Shown piece after piece: positions 11,244 to 22,854 of a stretch of 64,000 bases of DNA (position 1 is its first letter; each line of letters begins with the position of its first letter). A program made the position numbers and the translations under genes. The notes under the pieces were generated by a model that ran no database searches, was not told the DNA's origin, and saw only the letters and a list, made by a program, of their open reading frames with translations. This DNA is from Dermacentor variabilis. Lineage: Eukaryota; Arthropoda; Arachnida; Ixodida; Ixodidae. Location: assembly GCF_050947875.1 (NCBI RefSeq), contig NC_134573.1, forward strand, positions 52,936,115 to 53,000,114. Direction: 5' to 3'.

Positions 11244-12506
11244 GGTCAGCCGTCGTTCGTCTGCGCGATATTCGTCGTTTCTATTCCAATGCGCAGTGGC
11301 GAAGCGGGCGGCCACTCACTCGCTCTCACTCACTCACTCACTCACTCCCTCCGTGGGTACCTTGTCCATTAGGTCTTCGTTTAGCCTTGCAAAAAGGAAA
11401 GATGTAGGCTGTCTTCTCACCGTGGCCTTTTCTACAATGCCGGCAGGCGTGGAGTCAGATTGTCGGTCTAGTCGTGCCTGATCGGTCCGATTGTCCAACA
11501 CACGGAGCCCAAAGTCGCAAGCGCCAGATAGAATTCGGCGATTGCTACGAGGTCCTCTTGCCCATTTCGCGCATTTGGCGCGCGTTAGCGGTTAAGGTTA
11601 AATTAAGTCACATGAGCGTTGCAGATATCTTAGAACTACACTAGCGATCGATCTTTTTCATCCAGATCAGTAGAGCGCAGCTCTTACGCGCATGTTGCTG
11701 CGGCGAGCGTCGGCGTCACTTGTAACCGAGTAAATAAACCGAGAATAAAGTCAATGCAACGCACAGAACGGGGTGAAAAAAAGAATGGCGAGAGCGATGA
11801 GGCATGAGGCGGAAAGCCGAGCAGAGGGTGCAGCGGAACCATCACGTGGAAAGTGGAGGAGCTTATGGGCAAAAGAGTGAGAAGGAAAGAGGAGGGTCAG
11901 CGGCTAGCAGGCGTGGTGAGCGAGGAAACAAAGCGCTGGCGTGGGCTTCGGGCCCACTGCGCATGCGCTGCTTCGCCTGCTGTGCCACCGCCGCTAGAGC
12001 ATGCGAAACTGCGAGTACCACGCGTTCTCGCGTTCGGGCTTTCTTTCTGAACAATGAGCAAGGCAACCGGTGGAAATGCTTTTGCCGCTGCTGCTAAAGG
12101 AACTGCCAGAGCAGGGGCACAGCGCCACCGCACTGGGCACTCTGTCGTTCAGAATCGAAGTCTTTGCCACAATACATTGCGAGTACGAAACACCTGAACA
12201 GCTGCGCTGAGAACTCTCATTAGGGAGTATCATAGCCAAAGCTATAACTTTTTTTTATCGTGCCGAGCTGTTGTTTTTTTTTTACTTTTTATCGTGCACA
12301 CCTCCATGTTGATATTCCGCCACCCCCAAGGCCGCAGCTCGAATAGGCCATTACTTGTATAGGTAGACGCGCCGCGCTATAGCTACTGAGGCAATGCGGT
12401 GTATAAGTTTTACTTGAAGTCGTGAGAAGCGTATAGGGTATTTCTTTATTTGTCAGTGGCAGCTAAATAGAAAAATACCCCTGCAGCATCCATTGGCTGC
12501 ATTTTA
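11244..12506. other. Non-coding; GC-rich, purine-biased patch
   Basis: From about 11790 to 12130 the sequence is GC-rich and open frames appear on both strands at once, which points to composition rather than coding. The segment around 11690-11870 (gcgagcgtcggcgtcactt, then an A/G-rich run) loosely resembles 25300-25440 (gcgagcgccggcgtgcctt, then an A/G-rich run). The two may be old copies of one dispersed repeat. Confidence 0.3.
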
Positions 12507-12600
12507 AAGGACACCAGGTGGTAAAAATTATTTTGGACTCCCCCATTTCAGCGTGCCTGATATTCATATCATAGGTTTGGCACGTGAAACATCTGAATTG
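12507..12600 (+). repeat. SINE family 1, 3' fragment
   Basis: The stretch keeps only the 3' half of the SINE found at 20770 and 22855: aaaggacaccaggtggtaaa, then ttggactcccccatttcagc, gtgcctgatattcata and ggtttggcacgtgaaac. The tRNA-like head is absent, so this is a 5'-truncated copy. Confidence 0.65.
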
Positions 12601-14316
12601 AATTTTTTTGAGGACTGTAAAGATTTTTCATAAAAAATGCTGTGAAAGCAGCGGTAGTGGATTAATTTTAGGAGAGTACCTAGGTGACACGTATATACTT
12701 CAGCAGTAATAATTTCGGAAGAATAATTGACAAAAATTTTCTGTTTTTTTTTTCTTTTGAGCTTTGAAGGCAGTTATGTCTGCAGCACATTTAGAAGGAG
12801 TACCAATTAAACGCACGTTCTTCTTTTTTGAAGTCTTAATAATTGTAGCTATTTCACGATATTATCGGTGAATTTCATCGCAAAGTGCACGCAACTTACT
12901 GCTAGGGGACCGCAGAAGAGACTAGCCCGCTATCATACCGCATGCAAACAACCCGTGACAAAAAAGTTGACGAACTTTGCAAGCCAGCGTCAGCGCCAGT
13001 AGTGGCAGATACTAATATGGCACGTGTTGTATGACAAGTAACTGCCGCGACGCGCCATCATTTAAACTCCATTTTCCATTTCGTCACGGGGCATTTCCTT
13101 AAGACAGAGGAGCTGGGCGCGTTCCGTTTCAATATTGCCTCGATTGTGTTTGAATGTTTGAATGTTTGAAGAAACACTGTTTTATACCGTCTGTCCCAAA
13201 CCACAGCGAAATTGCAATTTACCATACGGATGTGTCACGGTGACACATTGTTCCATATCAAAATAATTTATTAAAAATAGCAATTTTGCGATAAATTCTG
13301 AAGGCCATGAAAGTTCCTAGCTTCCCCTCGGCTATTATATGTTGAGAAAGTTTCGTTTAGACTATTTCCACTCCGAGGAATAAAGTGGTCAAAAAGAGGT
13401 CGTCGGCTCTTTAATGTACGGGTGTGGTCTTAGAGAGAAGGTAACAAATTTAGGGTGACAGTTCGTTTTACCGTGCGCGGGAGGAACATGTGCCGAGACA
13501 TAATTATTCGGGCTAACCACAGCGTGCAGTGCGCGGCTTGCCTTGTTTACAGCGCGCCTTCAGAGCCGCATTTAGATTGGCACTAAATGAGATGACCTTG
13601 TGCCCCGTCCATTGGGTGCAAGTAAATAGAACGCAGGTGACGAGGATAAATGTGAGGGTTTCAACAGGAGCCTCTCTCATATCTCACGCATCGCTACATA
13701 ACGTCATATCCCGTCTCATACGAACTTCTGTACAGCACATAGAGGAAGAAGCAAGGGAAGCGTACACAAGAGTATGGGCAGCGTAGTTTTACCAATGAAT
13801 GTATTACTTCTGCGAAAGCATCCATGAACAGATAGTAGTGCATAATAAACAAAAAACATTCTGTATTACTGTGCCTATGGAAACCGCACAGGAAGACGCA
13901 TCCTTTATATGTAGTAAATGAAAGGCATGTGCGGTATTTCCACATTTCTTATTATCAGTGATAACTCTCGAGCCTCTGTGTATGCATGCATAACTACCGG
14001 AAATAGGCTATTTGCGGCTCTGTATCTCTCTCGTTACTGCATCGCAGCAATTATACGGTGATCACAATCCATTAGTCAGTTTTTGCCTACCACAAGTCAT
14101 CGCATTCAGACTAGGGGAGCGTTAGTCTATCAGCAGCTTTATCTAATTGTCTTCCTTGTGTACATGGCCATTGGTCCGGCCCCCAATCTGGTCACTATGT
14201 TATTTTGCGTAAGGGATGAAACGTCCTGCGGGGCATTTCAATTAAATTGAGCCTGCGGTTAAAAACATTGGCGTATATCTAGTCGACTTTTAGCTACAAA
14301 CTAGTTAGGTTAAATG
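12601..14316. other. Non-coding
   Basis: Mainly AT-rich. A short direct repeat of tttgaatg words lies at 13148-13169. Small open frames (for example 13529-13786) have no recognisable product. Confidence 0.4.
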
Positions 14317-14395
14317 TCGCAGCGTGGTCTTAGAGGTAGAGCATCCGCCTCACGTACAAGAGGACCGTGGTTTGAATCCCGCTGCCGAGCAATTT
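14317..14395 (+). promoter_or_regulatory. tRNA-like head with A/B-box-like motifs
   Basis: The segment reads tcttagaggtagagcatccg followed about 35 bases later by ggtttgaatcccgctgcc. This has the spacing and wording of an RNA polymerase III internal promoter (A box, then B box) in a tRNA-derived sequence. It stands directly upstream of the RTE leader with no other gene between. It could be the element's own promoter, a co-mobilised SINE head, or a SINE that happened to insert here. No cloverleaf with a credible anticodon arm is evident, so it is not called a tRNA gene. Confidence 0.5.
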
Positions 14396-14693
14396 TCCAC
14401 CGGACTAAAAATAGAAAGAAAATCCGCGTGTTTATAAAATTACACAAACAGGCCTGGAGTGCGGCCTGATCCCGGTGACCAAAACCGGTAACGCACTCCC
14501 TCACTAGAGCAGGATTGGCCACCCAGCTGCAGTACTTGACCACAACCTCCCATATGAACACAACAATCAAACCCCGGCCCTCAGTCCCCAGCAGCTGCGA
14601 AGCAACTGACCACGGTGGCGCTCAGACCTCCAACGCAGCAGAGGGTGCTAAGAATCCCCGGACCCGGACAGGCGCCATTGGAATCTGAACCAT

Positions 14694-15430
14694 GGAACGT
14701 TAAACGCTAGAACGTTATCTAGTGAGGCGAGTCTAGTAGTGCTATTGGAGGAATTAGAGGGCAGTAAATGGGATATAATAGGGCTCAGTCAAGTTAGGAG
14801 GACAAATGAAGCATATACAGTGTTAAAAAGCGGGCACGTCCTGTGCTACCGGGGCTGAATGGAAAGGCGAGAAGAAGGAGTCTGATTCCTTCTTAATAAG
14901 AATGTTTTTGGTAATGTACACGAATTCTATATCATTAACGACAGGGTGGCAGGTCTTGTTGTGAGCTTTAATAGGAGGTACAAATTGAAGGTCGTACAAG
15001 TGTACGCCCCTACATCCAGTCATGATGACGAGGAAGTCGAAAGCTTCTATGAAGACGTGGAATCGGCGATGGGTCAGGTTAAAACAAAATGCACCGTACT
15101 GATGGGCGACTTCAATGCCAAGGTAGGCAAGAAGCAGGCTGGAGACAAGGCAGTGGGGGAATATGGCATAGGCACTAGGAATAGCAGGCGAGAGTTGTTA
15201 GTAGACTTTGCAGAACACAATAAGATGCAGGAACGAATACCTTATTCCGCAAGCAGGATAGCCGAAATTAGACGTGGAGGAGCCCTAATGACGAGACTAG
15301 AAATGAAATGGACTTTATACGCTGCGCTAACCCTGGCATCATACAAGATGTGGACCTGCACGGTAAGGTGCGCTGCAGTGACTATAGGATGGTAAGAACT
15401 CGAATTACCCTAGACTTGAGGAGGTAACGA
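14694..15430 (+). pseudogene. RTE endonuclease domain, broken
   Basis: From the TLNARTLSSEASLVVLLEEL start through KWDIIGLSQVRRTNEAYTVL, this is the N-terminal part of an exonuclease-endonuclease-phosphatase fold as found in RTE LINEs and in craniofacial development protein 2-like annotations of the same origin. A stop follows CYRG near 14858. The frame resumes through RVAGLVVSFNRRYKLKVVQV, YAPTSSHDDEEVESFYED and the metal-site motif MGDFNAKVGKKQAGDKAVGE (about 15101-15160). After NKMQERIPY (about 15240) the expected sequence is shifted and the SDHR-type ending is degraded near 15375-15400. In an active element this domain nicks target DNA. Confidence 0.8.
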
Positions 15431-15724
15431 AAGAAACTGGTACATGAGAAGCCGATCAATGAGTTAGCGGTAAGAGGGAAAATAAAGGACTTCCGGATCA
15501 AGCTACAGAACAGGTACTCGGCTTTAACACAGGAAGAGGACCTTAGTGTTAAAGCAATGAACGACAATCTTATGGGCATCATTAAGGAGTCTTCAACAGA
15601 AGTCGGTGGCAACTCCGTTAGACAGGATGCCAGTAAGCTATCGTAGGAGACGAAATTTCTGTTCAAGAAACGCCAATGTGTGAAAGCGTGTAACCCTACA
15701 GCTTGAACAGAACTGTCAAAACTT

Positions 15725-17418
15725 TACAAGTTAAAGAACAAGCTTGAGACAGCTGACCTAAAGTTGTATAGTAAGGATAGAATTGAACATGCTCGCAGGA
15801 ACAGAGGAAGCATAAAAGCAGTGAAGAAGAAACTAGGAATAGGCAAGAATCAGATGTATGCGTTAAGAGACAAAGCCGGTAATATCATTACTAATATTGA
15901 TGAGATCGTTCAAGTTGCTGAAGAGTTCTATAGAGATGTAAACAGTACCAGTGGTACCCACAATGATAATGGAAGAGAGAATAGTCCAGAGGAACTTGAA
16001 ATCCCACAAGTAACGCCGAAAGAAGTAAAGAAAGCCTTGGGAGCTAGGCAAAGGCGGAAGGCAGCTGGGGAGGATCAGGTAACAGCAGATTTGTTGAAGG
16101 AAAGTGGGCAGATTGTTCTAGAAAAACTGGCCACCCTGTATACGCAATGCCTCATGACTTCGAGCGTACCGGAATCTTGGAAAAACGCTAACACAATCGT
16201 AATATATAAGAAAGAGGATGCCAAAGACTTGAAAAATTATAGACCGATCAGCTTACTCTCGGTTGCCTACAAAGTATTTACGAAGGTAATTGCAAATAGA
16301 ATCAAGAACACCTTAGACTAGCGTCAACCAAAGGAGCAGGCAGGATTCCGTAAGGCTACGCAACAATAGACCATATTCACACTATCAATCAGGTGATAGA
16401 GAAATGTGCGGAGTATAACCAACCCTCATACATAGTTTTCATTGATTACGAGAAAGCGTTTGATTCAGTCCAAACTTCAGCAGTCATGGAGGCATTGCGG
16501 AATCACGGTGCAGACGAGCCGTATGTAAAAATACTGAAAGGTATCTATCGCGGCTCCACAGCCACTGAAGTCCTCCATAAAGAATGCAACGTAATTCCAA
16601 TAAAGAAAGGCGTCAGGCAGCGAGATACGATCTCTCCAATGCTATTCACAGCGTGTTTACAGGAAGTATTCGGAAACCTGGATTTGGAAGAATTCGGGAT
16701 AAAGTTGATTGAGAATATCTTAGTAACTTGAGATTCGCTGATGATATTGCCTTGCTTAGTAACTCAGGGGACCAACTGTAATGCATGCTCACTGACCTGT
16801 AGAGGCAAAGCAGAAGGGTGGGTCTAAAAAAATAATCTGCAGAAAACCAAAGTAATGTTTAGCAGTCTCGGAAGAGAACAGCAGTTTACGATAGGTAGCG
16901 AGGCACTGCAAGTGGTAACGGAATACATCAACTTAGGACAGGTAGTGACTGCGGATCCGGATCATGAGACAAAAATAATCAGAAGAATAAGAATGGGCTG
17001 GGGTGCGTTTGGCTGGCATTCTCAGATCATGAACAGCAGGTTGCCATTATCCCCCAAGAGAAAAGTAGATAACAGCTGTGTTTTACCAGTACCAGTATGG
17101 GGCAGAAGCCTGGAGGCTTACGAAAAGGGTTCTACTTAAATTGAGGAGGCGCAACGAGCTATGGAAAGAAGAATGATCGGTGTAACGTTAAAGAATAAGA
17201 ATGGAGTAGATTGGGTGAGGGAAAAAACGCGAGGTAATGATATCTTAGTTGAAATCAAGGAAAAAATATGGGCATGGGCAGCACATGTAATCAGGAGGGA
17301 AGATAACCGATGGTCATTAAGGGTTATGGATTGGATTCCAAGGGAAGGGAAGCGTAGCAGGGGGCGGCAGAAAGTTAGGTGGGCGGATGAGATGAAGAAG
17401 TTTGCAGGACCTCAATAA
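15725..17418 (+). pseudogene. RTE reverse transcriptase, broken
   Basis: Frames 15764-16321, 16393-16731, 16855-17139 and 17161-17418 together cover the RT. Visible in order: KKALGARQRRKAAGEDQVTA (finger motif), WKNANTIVIYKKEDAKDLKN with YRPISLLSVAYKVFTKVIAN (motif 1-2), IVFIDYEKAFDSV (motif A), KKGVRQRDTISPMLF (motif B, with RQGD changed to RQRD) and RFADDIALL (motif C, FADD at 16734-16745, intact). The C-terminal part reads NSRLPLSPKRKVDNSCVLPV and then WAAHVIRREDNRWSLRVMDW and RGRQKVRWADEMKKFAG, typical of RTE proteins. Stops separate the blocks near 16321, 16731 and 17139. The Asp pair for catalysis survives, but the protein cannot be made whole. Confidence 0.85.
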
Positions 17419-17480
17419 GTACGTGACCGGGGTAGTTGGAGAAGCACGGGAGAGGCCTTTGCCCTGCAGTGGTTGTAACC

Positions 17481-17482
<2 letters not shown>

Positions 17483-17535
<53 letters not shown>
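17483..17535 (+). repeat. (GAT)n tail of the RTE element
   Basis: About 17 uninterrupted gat units directly follow the RTE 3' UTR. RTE LINEs characteristically end in short tandem repeats instead of poly(A), and the reversed fragments at 43116 and 58107 start with similar atc-rich words. The poly-Asp frame it produces is not coding. Confidence 0.9.
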
Positions 17536-17536
<1 letters not shown>

Positions 17537-19043
17537 AGTGGTGGTGAGTTAGGCCATGCATTACCATGTCAACGAGCTCATGTTATGGGGAGCCGCACCT
17601 ACGTCCAACGGTTGTGATGCAGCTTTGACTTTTTGTGTACTTTTGTCTTTGTGTATTTCTTTTCCTGTTCGTTTTTGCTTTTGCCTCGTTGGTCTGTTCT
17701 TCGTGCTTCTTTGAACAATAACATGTTTTTTTCAGATACTTCTTTAGCTCTTGTGTACAATATCAGCGCAATAATAAAGCCTCGGTTGTTAGTGAGCGCT
17801 TCTCGATTTCTTGCCTACATCCACGAATGAAAAGCCGCTGTGCACTCACGATAATGAATCAATAATTAGCCCAATCAACCACTCTGCTTTGAGAATCCAT
17901 TATGATACAAGCCGATAAGCAACTTTCCAGCGTTTGAAGTCTTTGGAACGCACTTGTTGGCTTCTCGGTGACAGGCTTGCTGACTTAATTTTTTTGTTTC
18001 AATACAATTTGAGAACTCTCTAAAAAAGGCAATCAGGTGCAACGTACCATTGCGTTTAAATTTGGAGGGATCTTGTTAAAATTCAAGCTCTCCAATGTTT
18101 TTAGAGAAAGAAGAAAACATTAAACGGTGGCCGTAAACAATTATTTACAAATTTGCGAATCCAAACACAGCGCATCACGTGACTAATTGCACTTCTAAGT
18201 TTACTGAACGCAACATGATTAGCAAGAACAACATACCGATTGGAGCTGTTCATTTGGCGCAGAACCCCAAAAACTCTAATAAAAATCCGAAACAAAATTC
18301 TCATAAATGTGCATCTCATCATCATCCTGCTCATCAAGGAATAGCTTGGCACGGTAGCTCATGGGCCTGGCAGATTAGGCCACTTGTTCAAAAAGTGTTC
18401 CCGCACTCTCAACGTAACAAGCGGCGAGCAGTTTCCGGCCTTTGTCACAGATAACATAATAGCACAGACGGTCGAGAAGCAATAAAAGCAAGGGAGTGAC
18501 AAAAAAGTGTTCTGAATTCATTGTCAGGTGTTCATATACGCTGCCGTCTGCTACGAGAATGCGTAATCAAGTTTAAGCTTTTCTTTTCAGCCATCGGAAC
18601 GCAGTACAAGCCCATTTATAAATGTCAGGTGCTTATATATATAGTGAGTTGGAAGGAAAATACAGTGGGGCCAGCAACCACAAGAAAACAGCATTAACGC
18701 AGACCTCTGAGACTCAGTGCAAGTGATGTCCAACGTACTAGAAAGTTGGGCAGAGGTGGAAGTTCCCTGCACCTACATTGTCTGAAATGATTTGTGGCAG
18801 ACTTTCACCTTGAAAAGGGAAAAAGATAACCACAACTTTGACAATTAGAGTGATGCTGTTGGAAATACTTCCGACAGACTGCGTTCCATTAATATCAGTA
18901 GTGGGAATTGAGAAAGATATCGATAGCACTTGACTCTGCGAAGCCGCTGAGCGTTAAGCCAGGCTGACGCAACGTGAACGAACTTCTGTCTAATTAAAGA
19001 CGTCAACTTTTCAACGGTGAACAAGGCGTTGTGAGTTGCTTCG
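17536..19043. other. Non-coding
   Basis: Small frames on both strands lack any resemblance to known proteins. AATAAA-like words near 17770 (gcaataataaag) are not tied to a gene. Nothing supported. Confidence 0.4.
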
Positions 19044-19159
19044 TTAGCGACGTTCATTTTCCTCGCGCAGGTGATCAGCGTTGTCACTCAGGAATGATAT
19101 TCCTTCGAGCGCGTCGAGGACGATGCGTTGCAGGCCACCCAGCTTCCAGTCACGGTTAC
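19044..19159 (-). CDS. Possible small exon, amphipathic coil
   Basis: On the minus strand a pyrimidine-rich acceptor (cttctttcaattccag, ending at 19160) precedes an open frame that reads about 37 residues to a stop: NRDWKLGGLQRIVLDALEG, then ISFLSDNADHLREENERR. Leucine and isoleucine spacing suggests an amphipathic helix or short coiled coil. The frame stays open upstream of the acceptor, but that part shows no conservation-like composition. I do not recognise a family. It may be the last exon of an unidentified gene or an ORF1 remnant of a transposon. Confidence 0.22.
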
Positions 19160-20389
19160 CTGGAATTGAAAGAAGGAAGCACAGCGAGGAGACGGTTTCG
19201 ACGTGAAGACTTCCAGGCAACCATGGCTGAACGCTGTCGATAGGCCTTACACAACATACGCAATCGTACAAAACCAGGAAGCTGCAATGACATGCTCGCC
19301 CGCTTCGTAGGTTTCACCCTCTCGACCGGTCAAGCCATGTGTGCTGCTAGCACCTGATTATATGGAATTACTCTTGCTTCTTGAAGAATATATAACAATG
19401 CAGGAAGCATGCGGTCCTAGCGTTGGAGTGAAATAGAACCATCACCATGATGAGCCCTCATAATGATTACATTCGTCTTTACAGGAGACGTACTTGAGCA
19501 ACAATAGTCAATGCTCCGCAAAGACAGTTGTGGCTTTGCAGTGCCGACATCTACAGCGCTAGAGCTGGAAAACATCATTAACTGCTTCGTACACTTAGTC
19601 CAATGCGAATACATATCGACTTTCACTGTCTCTTTTTATGAATACCCCATCCTGTCCTCAAAGTATTAATAAGGACTTCCAAAGCGAGAACGCCGTTGTG
19701 CTCACTTGGTTGTCATTTACTGCGTATGAGAAAGTTGTAGCAGAACAATGAACCCAGACATTATTGCGATTGCCTCCTTACATGCAAATGCTTAATACTG
19801 CCGGACGCTCACCAGATACAAGATGCAAAAATTAACTACAATTCATTAATGTCGGCTTTTAAATGATTTCCTAAGTCACTAGTAGCATTCCTTCGGTCGC
19901 GTGCTCACCATTAAAGACACGACGCCTTTTAAGGAGTTGAGATATTTCTCGTTAAAATAAGCCGCGCTCGGATGTTCTTTGGTAGAGGGGTGCATGAGTT
20001 GGTAGGCGCTTTTTGCGTCGTTTTAAAGCCAATTGTTTTCTTTGACCGTTTCTCCTCCTTTCGCTAAGATTGGCCACTGCAGATCTTAAACAAAGGTGTC
20101 TTTATCTGCATGGTGTATTGCTTTAGAGTATGTCGCTGCATACTAATCGCAACAACACCTACATTCTTTATGACAGTAAACAGACATTGCAAGTTAGTGG
20201 CAGCAGCATGGGTGCTATCTGTCACATATTCACTAAGTGTTGATAATAAAATAAAAAATAAAAAAATACTAGCCTATTTAGTGCCTGTCTTTCCTTGTAT
20301 GACGCCTTCTTGTGAGACGCGACTCCAACGTTTATTGGCAACGGAACTTATACCATGTGTTACCCCCATATTCTCAAACGCTCCTCAGT
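19160..20389. other. Non-coding
   Basis: No repeats or genes recognised. The 118-codon plus frame at 20110-20466 runs into the antisense LINE fragment and looks fortuitous. Confidence 0.4.
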
Positions 20390-20765
20390 TCGAAGCGCTT
20401 TCTCCACTCCATGATAACGATGCTGATATATTGGCATCCCCTTGGAAAGGTGGTGGTGAGAAATAGTCAACTACCCTCCTTGAGATAATTAGGTTTTTCA
20501 TTCCAACATCGTGTATACATCACCCTGATATGTTTTTTCTCTTCCTTAAAACTTCTATATCCATCTTGTACCGTATGCAGACGTCTGCAACCAATCCGGT
20601 CCTATCAGCCTTTTCCCTGTTTTTATTTTCCCAAATAATATTAACGTCTATTGCTTGACTACTGCCCGGGTGATGCTTCCATTCACTTTAAATCCAAGTT
20701 CTTCTGAAACATGTATGTTACTTAAGGAACTCGCTTGCTGGATGCCTTCGTATTAGATTAGGAAT
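20390..20765 (-). mobile_element. LINE 3' fragment, same family as 4258-5900
   Basis: The plus strand matches the 4240-4640 segment in order: gaaaggtggtggtgagaaat against a similar ggtggtgagaaat word at 4324, a T-rich middle, then gatgcttccattcactttaa against gatgctaccgttcactttaa at 4549. Only the last few hundred bases of the element remain, in the same antisense orientation, so it was truncated on insertion. Its tail on the minus strand is ATC-rich. Confidence 0.65.
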
Positions 20766-20769
20766 CCAC

Positions 20770-20992
20770 CCGCCGTGATTGGTAAGTGGTATTGGTATTG
20801 GGCTACGGAGCACGAGGTCGCGGGATTGAATCCCGGCCACGGTGGCCACATTTCGATGGGGTCGAAATGCGAGAACACCCTTGTACTTCGATTTAGGTGC
20901 ACGTTAAAGAACCTAGAATGGTCGAAATTTCAGAAGTCCCCCCCCCTATGGCGTGCCTCATTATCAGACAGTTGTTCTGGCACGTAAACCTC
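20770..20992 (+). repeat. tRNA-derived SINE, family 1, well preserved
   Basis: This is among the clearest copies. The head contains gcacgaggtcgcgggattga, where gggattgaatccc fits a B box. The body reads catttcgatggggtcgaaat, gtgcacgttaaagaacctag and cgtgcctcattatcag, ending ttctggcacgtaaacc. The A-box region (tggtaagtggtattgg) is degraded. Confidence 0.8.
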
Positions 20993-22492
20993 CATCTTTT
21001 TCCACTAGGATTCCACCATATAAGTAAAGCGCCACTCCTCTCCTGAAGCAGACGGCATGCTTATCAAAAATTGCTGTGGACAATTAATGAAGCATAGTGA
21101 CGTCTTTTTTTCCCTGGGGCGGCGCAGCAATACACTTTCTTGAGGTGATGTGATCTGGTGGGTGGAGGGACGGTAGAAAATAGCGGGGTTTCGTATTACT
21201 AAGGGGGTGATGATCCCAAAAAAGTTATACTTGCATCACATGTACTGTCATAACCAAAGCAGTTCTGCAGCAATTTACACTCCTGTAACACGTGAAGGCG
21301 GAAGCCTGCTACACACTTGGTAATGCATTAAAGTGTACTATCGGATGGGTCAGGCTTTCTTGCAAGACATAACGAGCCGCAGTGTGAAGTACATGTGTGG
21401 CGCTTTATCTCGGCCTCTTCAATGATACATCCGAGCACTTAATGCTCTACCTAAACAGGCAGCATGTTTGTCGCCGATAAGTGTTACAAACGTGTAACAC
21501 AGGTGAAACACAACTAAGCTGTATCCGCTCAGTGGTGGAAAGAAGCACTCACGTTAGAACGCCTTGCTCCCCGCCGCTTCGCATGTCGTTTCTCGCTTGG
21601 CGAGCATCCGAGGCCTACCGCGCAGTCCGCTAGGCCCCAGGCGAGCGTCCTTCATTGCCGTCTTCCTCGTTTCATATTCGACTATCGCCACAACCGCGCA
21701 ACACTTGTAACGCAACCACGCAACACTTGTTCCGTCAGCGCACACCTGCTCGTTCCCCCTCTCTACCCGCTCTCGCTCGGAGAAAGTCACGTGTTTTTTA
21801 CAGCCGAGCTGTTATACACTAGGTTCTAGCGGTTCGTAGCGGGCGTAGAGCGGTCGCGTAGAAGAGAAACTGCTGCAGCGTCTATATAGACATACACAGA
21901 CAAAGCGTATCGCCGTATGTACCGTGGTGTGTTTTATAGCACAAAGTGCCAAGCCAGTCATGAACGATCCCGTTGTTTTTGCGGTTCTCCGTTTATAACT
22001 GCGGCGTACCCTTTCCGCTCACCGTCTCTGCGTCGCTGGGGCTGTCATTAAAGCCGCGCAGCATCCTCTCCACTCGCAATTTCTGTATCGTTGGTAGATG
22101 GCATGATTATCTAGCCTACGTAGAAGGAAAGTAAACGTCAGCGGGCAAATAGCAACATACAGTGCTTTCCCGAGCGAGTAAAATCCTACGATGTAAATTG
22201 CACGTTTCCGTATTTGTCAAATTGTCGACGTTCGCTTGCGCGCGCAGGCACTCTTCGTTACTTTTGTAACCAAGGTCTACGCGGACCACCGCGGCCTCGA
22301 TCACATCGCACACCCTGCAGGTCACCGTCTGTATTTAACGCATCGACCTCCTGCTTTCTGTAGAAGATGCGCATAGCCCCGCGCGCCGGCCATACCGACC
22401 ACAAAGCAAATAGTCAGTTTAGTGACAAAATAAAAGACGGCGAAGCAAATCAGTTCACTGTGGTGTCTGACTTTTTGTCTGTGGTGTCTGAC
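20993..22492. other. Non-coding; GC-richer at 21540-21800
   Basis: No coding frame could be assigned. The GC-rich patch opens frames on the minus strand (21554-21790) without family resemblance. A short direct duplication of gtggtgtctgac occurs just before the hairpin, at about 22460-22491. Confidence 0.4.
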
Positions 22493-22539
22493 AACAGCCG
22501 GTATGTTGACAAACATAGTTTGTCAACATACCGGCTGTT
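22493..22539. repeat. Perfect 22-bp hairpin, 3-nt loop
   Basis: Bases 22493-22514 are the exact reverse complement of 22518-22539, separated only by ata. The stem is half GC at its base (cagccgg) and would be very stable in RNA or as a cruciform. There is no T run behind it, and the site is not inside a recognised element. Such uninterrupted arms in diverged surroundings imply recent origin or maintenance. Confidence 0.9.
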
Positions 22540-22577
22540 TCAGCAAACACATTCAAAAGTTCCTGAAGGAGGGTTAT

Positions 22578-22790
22578 CTTAAGAAGCCAACAAACACTCA
22601 CACCAATGACAACATAGGGGAAATTACTGTGCATTATAAATTAAATGAATCGATAAATAAATGGAAATGAAGGTGGGTGAAAAAAACAACTTGCCGTAGG
22701 TGGGGAACGATCGCGCAAGCTTCGCATTTCGCATGCGATGCTCTACCGATTGAGCTTCCGCGGCGCCGTTTCCCCATCCACTTTCTTAAT
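22578..22790 (-). repeat. tRNA-derived SINE, family 2
   Basis: Read on the minus strand, the unit begins with a tRNA-like sequence (gcggaagctcaatcggtaga, then gcatcgcatgcgaaatgcga, then cgttccccacctacggcaag). It continues through gttgttttttt, ttcatttccatttatttatc and aatttcccctatgttgtcat to gtttgttggcttcttaagat. The A box (gctcaatcggtagagc) is excellent, while the B box is shortened. The body differs entirely from the family 1 SINEs. Confidence 0.6.
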
Positions 22791-22854
22791 TCCCGAACTT
22801 TGCGGAGAAATGTATTGGCATTTCAGTTGCTTTTGTGCCTGAACGCATAAAGCA

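Larger units (their letters stand above)
14317..17535 (+). mobile_element. RTE-type LINE, near full length, inactive
   Basis: The unit comprises a tRNA-like head (14317-14395), a leader of about 300 bases, an apurinic-type endonuclease region, a reverse transcriptase with a preserved FADD site, a C-terminal region typical of RTE proteins and a (GAT)n tail. There is no RNase H and no gag-like first ORF. At about 3.2 kb it is the usual size for RTE elements, which copy themselves through RNA by target-primed reverse transcription. Stops and frameshifts occur in both the endonuclease and RT parts, so this copy is dead. Two 5'-truncated relatives lie at 43116-43875 and 58107-58552, both on the minus strand. 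I could not define a target-site duplication. Confidence 0.85.

Noticed and set aside
11804..12133. Five overlapping ORFs on both strands
   Set aside because: GC-rich composition removes stops in all frames at once; none has a motif.
14317..14395. True tRNA gene
   Set aside because: A and B box words are present, but a cloverleaf with a credible anticodon stem and acceptor pairing could not be drawn.
17402..17617. ORF with a poly-Asp run
   Set aside because: The Asp run is the (GAT)n tail of the RTE element read in frame; it is not an acidic protein.
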